From Candidatus Epulonipiscium sp. (GTDB taxonomy: Bacteria; Bacillota_A; Clostridia; Lachnospirales; Cellulosilyticaceae), in contig DUUM01000262.1 of NCBI GenBank assembly GCA_012841565.1, forward strand, positions 1-17,694: 17,694 nucleotides of DNA, given 5' to 3'. The translations under genes were made by a program, and so were the position numbers. Below the pieces are notes generated by a model. It searched no databases. It saw only the letters and a list, made by a program, of their open reading frames with translations, and had not been told where the DNA came from. Shown piece after piece: positions 1-5,541 of the stretch. Each line of letters starts with the position of its first letter. The stretch's first letter is position 1.

Positions 1-52
1 TATTAAATTCTATTCAATATTATTTATATGTATATTTATGAGTAACGCAAGT

Positions 53-112
53 AAAACCAGAGGGACAGTCCCCGCTTCACTACAGTGAAGTGGGGACTGT
101 CCCTCTGGTTTT
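53..112. repeat. 60-nt near-perfect palindrome (REP-like hairpin)
   Basis: Two 29-nt arms (53-81 and 84-112) are reverse complements except at one position, separated by a 2-nt centre. The odd pair is g74 with t91, which is a G.U wobble in the plus-strand transcript and an A.C mismatch in the minus-strand transcript. The arms contain the block AGAGGGACAGTCCCC and its complement. From memory, similar GGGGACTGTCCC palindromes are scattered in many clostridial genomes, but I could not check this. The palindrome lies 2 nt past the stop of the small minus-strand ORF remnant ending at 115, so it may also act as a terminator. No transposase is nearby. Confidence 0.85.
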
Positions 113-114
113 GA

Positions 115-296
115 CTAAAAAGTTTCTAGCCCTATGGCTTTATCTAATAAATATATATAGGTTTTTTCATCTAGGTCATTTTTATTTCGTAAATGCTTCT
201 TTTGAACTCAACCTCGCTCATTATGGTTTTAATCATTGTTGTTCGTTTACTTGGACTTAACCTATAGCATATTGGGCTTAGATAAACTGCTTCAAA
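115..296 (-). pseudogene. Small frameshifted ORF remnant, unknown family
   Basis: An open minus-strand frame begins right after an in-frame stop near 299, overlapping the end of the sugar dehydrogenase gene. It reads through a possible start at 236 (MIKTIMSEVEFKRSIYEIK) and then hits TAG in its own frame. Adding one A to the A5 tract at about 179-183 joins it to a second open frame (NDLDEKTYIYLLDKAIGLETF) ending at TAG 115-117. The two halves would give about 60 residues rich in acidic and basic amino acids. There is no good ribosome binding site. I do not recognise the family. It may be the C-terminal relic of a lost gene, or chance open frame. Confidence 0.35.
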
Positions 297-297
297 C

Positions 298-1395
298 TCA
301 TTTTAAGGTTAACTTAATGATTTTATCATCCCCTACAGATGGATTTCCTCTGCCGTCCTGGTTACTTGTTGTCAGATATATTGTGCCATCCTTTGCCTGT
401 GTTACTTCACGTAAACGACCATACTCATTTAAGAACCCCATCTCTACTGCTTCTACTTTTGTCCCCTCTTTATTTAGAGACAGAACAAGTAATTGCCGCC
501 CACGTAGGTTGGCAACAAGCAATCTTCCTTGCCATGGTCCTTGATTGACAAATACTATCCCCGACGGTGCCCATGTCGTATCGCCACTATGTATTAGGGG
601 CGGAACGACATCGATTTCATCGCTGATTTCATCACCTATGGCAAGAGGCCATCCGTAATTTTCACCTGGTTTGATGATGTTTATCTCATCATGAGCTGTT
701 GATCCATGCTCTGACTCATATAAAGTATTTTGTAAGTTCCAGGTTAAACCCTGAGGATTTCTGTGGCCGAAACTATAAACTGGTGAGTTGGGAATTGGAT
801 TATCTTTTGGTATACTCCCATCTAATTCTATGCGTAGTATTTTCCCGGCCAGACTCCCAGGATCTTGCGCCAACATTGAACTGCCTGCATCTCCAGTGGT
901 TACGTATAGTTTCCTATCTGGGCCAATCTTAATCCTTCCTCCATTATGAATCAATCCGCCAGGAATCTTGTCTATGATTACACGATTTATAGACGCTTTA
1001 TTATTGCGTTCAAATAATTGAACGACCCGGTTATAAATCTGATTGTTTTGTGTATAGGTGTGCATGACATATAGATAATGATTTTGTAAATAGTTAGGAT
1101 CTAATGCTATACCCATTAAACCCCCTTCCCCCTTAGCTGTAAAAGTTGAGTTAAATATTATTAGTGGATTTGGGTTAAGAATCCCATTTTCAATTACTCT
1201 GACTGCCCCAGAACGCTCAGTAAAATATAATTTATCATCACTTATATCAATGGCCCAGGGTACGTATAGGTTCTCAGCAATAACTTCTATGTCATAAGGA
1301 AATTCTGTCGATATATTTCTACTGATCATTCTTTTAGGTGTATGAAATTTGCATGATATCATTTTAGCTAACATAAGATAAACCAATTTTTCCAT
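298..1395 (-). CDS. PQQ-dependent sugar dehydrogenase-like (GSDH family) protein
   Basis: This 365-residue protein matches the glucose/sorbosone dehydrogenase beta-propeller family (GSDH, PF07995). Recognisable blocks are EGGLMGIALDPNY (about 90-102), GGLIHNGGRIKIGPD with the conserved His150 (about 146-160), LYVTTGDAG (163-171), GHRNPQG (210-216), SEHG (228-231) and the GENYGWP motif (244-250). Family members oxidise aldoses or related sugars using PQQ and calcium, usually outside the cell. Here the N-terminus (MEKLVYLMLAKMISC) is a poor signal peptide: lysine interrupts the hydrophobic stretch and the lipobox is weak, so location is uncertain. AGGAGA lies 7 nt before the ATG, supporting this start. 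The gene stands alone; no PQQ-synthesis genes are present. The real substrate is unknown. Confidence 0.85.
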   Translation of the reverse strand: MEKLVYLMLAKMISCKFHTPKRMISRNISTEFPYDIEVIAENLYVPWAIDISDDKLYFTERSGAVRVIENGILNPNPLIIFNSTFTAKGEGGLMGIALDPNYLQNHYLYVMHTYTQNNQIYNRVVQLFERNNKASINRVIIDKIPGGLIHNGGRIKIGPDRKLYVTTGDAGSSMLAQDPGSLAGKILRIELDGSIPKDNPIPNSPVYSFGHRNPQGLTWNLQNTLYESEHGSTAHDEINIIKPGENYGWPLAIGDEISDEIDVVPPLIHSGDTTWAPSGIVFVNQGPWQGRLLVANLRGRQLLVLSLNKEGTKVEAVEMGFLNEYGRLREVTQAKDGTIYLTTSNQDGRGNPSVGDDKIIKLTLK

Positions 1396-1443
1396 ATCCC
1401 ACTCTCCTGACTTAAATGTATCTTAGTGTACACTTTAATCATA

Positions 1444-1584
1444 TTAGGATAGGACTAACTTCATGCCAACGCATGTAAACCTTCTGCCATCCTGCAGTAT
1501 TCTATACTTCACTTCCATAATTCTTTCGTTTGATTGATTGCTATATAATACCCCTACAAAAATAGAACCTATAAAGGTAGACTT
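1444..1584 (-). other. Open frame in intergenic DNA, possible gene relic
   Basis: The 246-base gap between the sugar dehydrogenase and the small lipoprotein has a minus-strand frame open for 46 codons. It starts right after a TAA and lacks an ATG until 1518. The first part is hydrophobic (FIGSIFVGVLYS) and the end reads DGRRFTCVGMKLVLS. No convincing ribosome binding site precedes the only ATG, and I recognise no family. It could be a decayed gene or chance. A TTGACA hexamer (about 1620-1625, minus strand) lacks a good -10 partner. Confidence 0.2.
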
Positions 1585-1620
1585 TTATAGTACCAGGTTT
1601 TATGGAATCTTTCTAAATGT

Positions 1621-1665
1621 CAAAAAAGGTGCTTAAAAGCCTTATAAAACCAGCACTTTTCTCTT
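1621..1665 (-). terminator. Weak hairpin plus T-run after the small lipoprotein
   Basis: On the minus strand the end of the lipoprotein gene (AAAAGTGCT) can pair imperfectly with AGCACCTTTTTT about 20 nt later. This gives a short stem followed by six Ts, overlapping the stop codon. It is much weaker than the other hairpins in the window. Confidence 0.4.
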
Positions 1666-1860
1666 CTGTTTAACTGTGAATCCCTCGTGATTTATGGTAT
1701 TGTTTTCTAATTCATTTTCTAAGTTATTTTCTAATTCATTTGTTAAGTCCTTGGCCGTTTGGGGCTGGTTTTCAGTTTCTTTTTCTTCTTCTGCAACCTC
1801 CTCCATGGTAGCCATTGTAGGCGAACTGCATCCTGTAAGGCCTGCTAATGATGCAACCAT
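1642..1860 (-). CDS. Small acidic lipoprotein-like protein, start uncertain
   Basis: This 72-residue reading begins MVASLAGLTGC, where LTGC is a lipobox with Cys11, followed by a Glu-rich stretch and a NELENN repeat. The repeat is encoded by a 24-base direct repeat (units at 1703-1716 and 1727-1740). The signal peptide is too short from this ATG. Upstream in frame the codons read SNSSFLTL back to a TAA at 1888-1890, which would complete a normal hydrophobic segment, but there is no ATG, GTG or TTG and no Shine-Dalgarno site. The gene may therefore have lost its true start, or may use an unusual one. It follows the flavoprotein gene with no real gap. Function unknown; possibly a pseudogene. 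Confidence 0.5.
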   Translation of the reverse strand: MVASLAGLTGCSSPTMATMEEVAEEEKETENQPQTAKDLTNELENNLENELENNTINHEGFTVKQKRKVLVL

Positions 1861-1883
1861 AAGGGTTAAAAATGATGAATTGC

Positions 1884-2945
1884 TTACTTAATACTTTGCA
1901 GACCTGATTTCATGGCTAGTTCTCTTAGAAGTGGGTTGTACATAACTGGGGATTTTAAGTTTTTAAGCTGTAAATTTAACTTGATATCCGTGATTTTATG
2001 TTTGTATCTACCCAAAAATCCATCAATTCCCTCTTCAAGGCTCTGAGCTAGGTGCAAAGAACTTTTTAATGCGTAGCTTATGCCTTCAGCCGAGCTAGGA
2101 CTAATGGCACCTGCAGCTTCCCCAACTAGGGCTACGCCGTCCCTTCCTATGTAAAACTGGGATGCTTTCTTCGGCCGATAGATATAGGCACCTTCTGTTT
2201 TAATTTTGTTCTCAAACACAAAGCCCTTTTGTATTAATTTTCTTTTCAATAGGTCGAACTTTTCTCTTGGATTATCCTTAGGTCTAAGGGCTGATCCTAA
2301 TAAGACATAATTTCCCTTGGGGATGATCCAGGAGTAGAAGTCACTTATTTCTTCATCAAAAATTGCTGTAAAATAAGGCCTAGAATAAGGACATTCAAAC
2401 CTCTCCTGAATGGCGATGTACTTTTCGGGAGCATTGATGTCTTTACTAATAAAATTTCTAATCCGTGAAAAGGCACCATCTGCCCCTACAATGATTTTTG
2501 TCTTTACCTTAATCTCTTCTTGATTGAAGATATAGTTAATCTCATATCCTCCTGGTATTTGAGTTGCGTTTTTAAATAGGGCATTAAATTTCTTCTCAAC
2601 ACACCCTGGAATTAGTGACACTAGCCACTTGTCAAATTTTTCTCTATCTATATTAAAATAGAATCTCTGATATAGCCTTTCTAAATCATTGGTTAAATCA
2701 ATGGTTCTTACGGCAAACAGTTGGGGGTCTACTAGAATATCTTTTGGTATTCCTAAGCCTAACTTTGCAATCATTTTCTGCGCATCAGGCGCTAGCAGTC
2801 CTCCGCAGCATTTACTTTTGTGATTGTTAGGATTTTCATTTTCTAAATCCCTTTTATCGATTAATAAAACCTTATACTTCTCCCCGATTAATCTGGCAAG
2901 ATTAGATCCTGCAGGTCCTGCCCCAACGATTACAACATCATACAT
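1884..2945 (-). CDS. FAD-dependent oxidoreductase, geranylgeranyl reductase family (CbrA-like)
   Basis: The 353-residue protein opens with a Rossmann FAD-binding motif VVIVGAGPAG (GxGxxG at 8-13, acidic residue Asp30). It carries the family block CCGGLLAPDAQ (46-56), a second FAD-contacting motif VGADGAFSRIR (153-163) and GEAAGAISPSSAEGIS (275-290). These are typical of geranylgeranyl-reductase/CbrA-type flavoproteins, which reduce isoprenoid double bonds or have unknown roles in bacteria. No membrane segment or signal peptide is seen, so it is probably cytosolic or loosely membrane-associated. GAGGTG lies 5 nt before the ATG. The start overlaps nothing, and the XRE gene ends 18 bases upstream, so co-transcription with XRE/DUF2975 is possible. 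Family assignment is firm; the substrate is not known. Confidence 0.85.
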   Translation of the reverse strand: MYDVVIVGAGPAGSNLARLIGEKYKVLLIDKRDLENENPNNHKSKCCGGLLAPDAQKMIAKLGLGIPKDILVDPQLFAVRTIDLTNDLERLYQRFYFNIDREKFDKWLVSLIPGCVEKKFNALFKNATQIPGGYEINYIFNQEEIKVKTKIIVGADGAFSRIRNFISKDINAPEKYIAIQERFECPYSRPYFTAIFDEEISDFYSWIIPKGNYVLLGSALRPKDNPREKFDLLKRKLIQKGFVFENKIKTEGAYIYRPKKASQFYIGRDGVALVGEAAGAISPSSAEGISYALKSSLHLAQSLEEGIDGFLGRYKHKITDIKLNLQLKNLKSPVMYNPLLRELAMKSGLQSIK

Positions 2946-2963
2946 TCATTCACCTCATAAATT

Positions 2964-3167
2964 TTATTTTCTATATTCCAAAATATCTCCTGGCTGACAT
3001 TCTAATGCCTTACAAATCCCTTCTAGAGTTGATAATCGAATGGCTTTTGCTTTACCATTTTTCAATATGGAAATATTAGCCATGGTTATACCTACCCTTT
3101 CAGAAAGCTCTGTAACGCTCATTTTTCTTTTCGCTAACATTACATCAATATTGATTATAATTGCCAT
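2964..3167 (-). CDS. YozG-like XRE-family transcriptional regulator
   Basis: A 67-residue, single-domain Cro/C1-type helix-turn-helix protein. The HTH runs roughly over residues 12-60 and includes MSVTELSERVGITMANISIL, then LSTLEGICKALECQPGDILEY, a hallmark of the short YozG group. I start at ATG 3167 rather than the in-frame GTG at 3176, because GAGGTG lies 6 nt before the ATG and the GTG is itself part of that ribosome binding site. The gene begins just after the DUF2975 gene, an arrangement also found in Bacillus subtilis (yozG-yoaS). It probably regulates its own operon or is controlled by the membrane partner; this is inferred. Confidence 0.9.
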   Translation of the reverse strand: MAIIINIDVMLAKRKMSVTELSERVGITMANISILKNGKAKAIRLSTLEGICKALECQPGDILEYRK

Positions 3168-3177
3168 GTTATTCACC

Positions 3178-3660
3178 TCATATCGTTAAGTCATTATCAT
3201 TTTTTATATCGATGGCATGTTTTAGTAGCTTCTGAAGAACAGCTGCAAAGACTGCTATGGTCATTGGTGCAAATATAAAAATCATTCCAATTATAATGAT
3301 ACCTGGGGCATCATCTATCTCTCCAACCACATAGAATAGTGGCATAGCAACCACATACATAATGCTAATGGTCGTTGCAGCGTTTTTTATCTTCTTTAAT
3401 GCCACGACAGAAATATCTGAGAATGCCTGATTGGTATCAATATAACTGAGCAGTTTAAACCCTTGATACAATGCCGTAAAAAACGGTATGGCTGATACGT
3501 ACATAATGGTTAAGATACCGTACATAACATAGGCCATTTTCACACTCCCTCGCCCTGCCTCCTTAGCAATCAATGGCAATCCAAATAGGCATAAGGCAAT
3601 AATTGGGATTGCGATGATCATAATCGCTATTTTCAAAAACAATGTTGTTCCTTCTTTCAT
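3178..3660 (-). CDS. DUF2975 family membrane protein
   Basis: This 160-residue protein has four hydrophobic segments (about 7-29, 41-65, 90-115 and 122-146), a very short cytoplasmic start and a polar tail. It matches the DUF2975 family, small integral membrane proteins almost always encoded next to a YozG-like XRE regulator, as here. The molecular role of the family is unknown; a membrane sensor or sequestering partner for the regulator is a plausible inference. GGGGTGG precedes the ATG by about 4 nt. The XRE ribosome binding site overlaps the end of this gene, so the two are tightly coupled. Confidence 0.8.
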   Translation of the reverse strand: MKEGTTLFLKIAIMIIAIPIIALCLFGLPLIAKEAGRGSVKMAYVMYGILTIMYVSAIPFFTALYQGFKLLSYIDTNQAFSDISVVALKKIKNAATTISIMYVVAMPLFYVVGEIDDAPGIIIIGMIFIFAPMTIAVFAAVLQKLLKHAIDIKNDNDLTI

Positions 3661-3703
3661 AACGCCACCCCACTATATTATTTATATATTACTTAATATC
3701 ACT

Positions 3704-3732
3704 ATATTATCATAGTATTTATCGTATTACAA
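3704..3732 (-). promoter_or_regulatory. Putative promoter of the DUF2975-XRE operon
   Basis: On the minus strand a TTGTAA -35-like box (3727-3732) is separated by 17 nt from TAATAT (3704-3709). The sequence cactatattat occurs at 3700-3710, overlapping the -10, and again at 3671-3681, 29 bp away. These could be operator half-sites for the XRE protein. The region is extremely AT-rich, so chance matches are likely. Confidence 0.4.
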
Positions 3733-3815
3733 TAGATATTTACTATTTCTCATTATATATTTATTGTACTATGTAATGATCTGTACGAATACAACCACCC
3801 CTAGGATAAGACTCA

Positions 3816-3850
3816 AAAGCCCCCTAGAACATGATGTTCTAGGGGGCTTT
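3816..3850 (-). terminator. Strong rho-independent terminator hairpin
   Basis: A perfect palindrome with 17-nt arms (3816-3832 and 3834-3850) and a G/C-rich base GCCCCCTAGA, with TTTT following on the minus strand. It lies 12 nt past the stop of the minus-strand remnant ending at 3862 and can also act on the other strand. Confidence 0.85.
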
Positions 3851-3861
3851 CCCTTTGCAAA

Positions 3862-3952
3862 CTATAATATACGATAGTGAGGAATAATATCTTCATATCT
3901 GCCATCTTTCATCAAAAACCCATTCCGTACCTGAACTGCTCTTTAGCAGCTT
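3862..3952 (-). pseudogene. Unidentified C-terminal gene tail
   Basis: Downstream of the broken GH32 reading frame, the minus strand has a short open frame ending NGFLMKDGRYEDIIPHYRIL before TAG at 3862-3864. Its upstream part in a second frame reads WDSLEAAKEQFRYG. The composition looks like real protein, and a single frameshift near 3915 would join the two frames. It does not resemble the GH32 C-terminal domain. It is followed immediately by the strong terminator, as expected for the end of a former gene. I do not recognise the family. Confidence 0.45.
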
Positions 3953-4716
3953 CTAAAGAATCCCATCTATTGCAGTTTGTGCTAAAATTTCATATTCTTT
4001 ATAATCGACATCACTTGTATAATAGTTCTCAATTTCCCGTACAGGTCTTTGACAAATACGATTGCCACGAAGAGTCAATTCTCTTGGAATGCTCATCATT
4101 CCACTCCATTTCAAGTGCCCTGGATAAAAGTGACTATCCCATGACTGCAACCATGCAATCATAATTCTTCTGCCGTCTTTTGTTTCCATCGTCTGGGGTG
4201 CATAGAAATCTAGTCCGTAGTCTAAGGAATGGGTATGTTTTCTCTGGAACTTATTATTTACTTCTGTTCCTATTATTCCAAGAGCGCAGTGTCCATTATG
4301 AAATTCATTTGTTGATTGCATCTTTTGACTTATATAATAAGACTTGTCCGCTACCATCATCTGCTCGGCTTCCTATCACAAAATAGAGTTCTTCTCCCTT
4401 AATAAATAGTTTAGGATCTCTAAAGTCTTCCAGACTACTCCCCTCTGGGATCATCTTTGTTGTAACGACTGGATTAATTTCTAGTTTTTCATAATCAAGG
4501 TCATCCCCCACCGCAACACATTGTGTTTGCCTAGTGATACGATTCCCCCTCTTCATCTATTATATCCTCTACACCTGTATATGCAATTAAATGTTTTCCA
4601 TCCCACTCAATGGCACTGCCAGAAAAGCATCCATGCTGATCATACGTTTTATCTGGAGCAAGTGCACATGGGAGGTATTCCCACGTGATAAAATCTTTTG
4701 ATTTTACATGTCCCCA
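3953..4716 (-). pseudogene. Decayed GH32 glycosidase, copy 2 (sucrose-6-phosphate hydrolase-like)
   Basis: The minus strand encodes the N-terminal and middle parts of a GH32 five-bladed propeller enzyme, normally about 480-500 residues, which hydrolyses beta-fructosyl bonds. Visible blocks are WGHVKSKDFITWEYLP, HGCFSGSA, the FRDPK motif with the transition-state Asp, SLDYGLDFYAPQT and PRELTL. It is broken three ways. The 5' end with the nucleophile (NDPNG) is missing and fused to another GH32 copy. A G5 tract (4545-4549), where G4 restores the frame, shifts the frame. About 40 residues including the ECPD acid/base motif are missing around 4310-4330, again with a frame change. The C-terminal beta-sandwich is also absent. 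The gene is certainly inactive. Confidence 0.85.
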
Positions 4717-5214
4717 ATCTACAAGCATACGAATTTGAACCTTATTGTCTAAGGGTATAAAGAGTTTCCCAGCTAATAATTTTTCAGTAATATCATAAAC
4801 AATCTTTTGGTCTGTGATTTGAAATATAACTTGAGTAGCAGTCGTTTTTTCTAAATCAATCTCTACCTCAAAATTAAATGCTTTTGAATTTATCCCTGAT
4901 AAAAAATTCTGATTTGCTTTTAAAACCTGGTCACTCCAATGTGTCGTGTTTAACCCCCCGTTCCAGCTGTCTAGCCAAGCCATTTCTATAACCCTATCAT
5001 CTTCCAGGCTAGCTATATTAAAATTCTGAGCGGCATAAAAATCAGGTCCCAAATCCATCGCATAAGGTCCCCCTTCATCAGGTGTAAAAACCTTTCCGTT
5101 AAATTCAATGTCAAGGTATTTTCCACATATCTCATAAGTCCCCCACTTCTTCCTAGACTTTGCGAAGTGCAGTACCTTTTTTAGTGCCAGTAAGCCAATG
5201 AATGCAATTGTCAA
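4717..5214 (-). pseudogene. Decayed GH32 glycosidase, copy 1 (levanase-like middle and C-terminal part)
   Basis: This open frame contains NGKVFTPDEGGPYAMDLG followed by DFYAAQ (compare the family DYGxDFYAxQ block) and a tryptophan-rich strand ending the propeller. It then reads through a beta-sandwich domain ending in LVDWG, normally followed by a short tail. The nucleophile, RDP and ECP motifs are all missing, and the PREL region is deleted. At DWG (about 4711-4719) the frame runs directly into the N-terminal WGHVKSKDF of the second GH32 copy. Both genes have WG at the join, which suggests a microhomology-mediated deletion between tandem paralogues. The first 20 or so residues (IGLLALKKVLHFAK) do not look like GH32. 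Confidence 0.75.
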
Positions 5215-5229
5215 TATGATCTATTCCCC

Positions 5230-5349
5230 CTATTTCAATTTTATTATATCAACAATCCATTCTGCTTCTGGTAGTGGTATCTCAGGATGCATGGCGTACT
5301 GCTCTGCAATTCCCTGTATACTGCACCAATATGCATTAGACAGTGCTAC
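5230..5349 (-). pseudogene. Gene tail resembling the C-terminus of a TetR-family regulator
   Basis: The last 39 residues of a chimeric frame read YWCSIQGIAEQYAMHPEI and then PLPEAEWIVDIIK. This pattern (Trp/Phe, Gln-Gly, a short helix, then an acidic-Trp-hydrophobic end) resembles the C-terminal helices of some clostridial TetR-family repressors. It carries no DNA-binding domain. It is joined in frame to an EamA transporter fragment, so it is debris of a deletion rather than a gene. The family suggestion is tentative. Confidence 0.35.
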
Positions 5350-5491
5350 GGGAGTTACCTTATTCATATTTCCTAGTTGGAGTGCTTTAAAATAACACAG
5401 CCAAGATCCTCCTGTTGCTATACCTGAGAGAATCAAATAAATCAAGGTTTCACCGTTAATATTCTTTAATGTACTTTGTGAACCAACAACA
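5350..5491 (-). pseudogene. EamA (DMT) transporter fragment
   Basis: The minus strand reads GSQSTLKNINGETLIYLILS, then GIATGGSWLCYFKALQLG and NMNKVTP. This is the highly characteristic central region of EamA/drug-metabolite transporters, where a polar linker is followed by the hydrophobic SGxATGxSWLCYFKALQLG segment. It represents about 45 of roughly 140 or 300 residues. The upstream end runs into the terminator hairpin at 5492, and the downstream end is fused to an unrelated tail. No start codon or ribosome binding site remains. Confidence 0.75.
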
Positions 5492-5531
5492 AAAACATCT
5501 CCTAGAGTTTTACGACTCTAGGAGATGTTTT
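5492..5531 (-). terminator. Rho-independent terminator of the galactomannan operon
   Basis: Perfect 17-nt arms (5492-5508 and 5515-5531) with a 6-nt loop, followed on the minus strand by TTTTTGTTGTT. It lies 10 nt past the stop of the alpha-galactosidase gene. The core CCTAGAG is shared with the hairpin at 17166-17212. Confidence 0.9.
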
Positions 5532-5541
5532 ATAAGTGAAC

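Noticed and set aside
236..932. Plus-strand ORFs of 69-102 codons opposite the sugar dehydrogenase
   Set aside because: They lie antisense to a clear family gene, lack ribosome binding sites and have no recognisable motifs.
1620..1625. Minus-strand TTGACA as a promoter for the sugar dehydrogenase
   Set aside because: No acceptable -10 box lies 16-18 nt away, and it is more than 200 nt from the start.
1703..1740. Direct repeats as a CRISPR or tandem array
   Set aside because: Only two 14-nt units, lying inside a coding frame and encoding the NELENN peptide repeat.
3168..3176. GTG start for the XRE regulator (three extra residues)
   Set aside because: The GTG is part of the GAGGTG ribosome binding site that serves the ATG at 3167.
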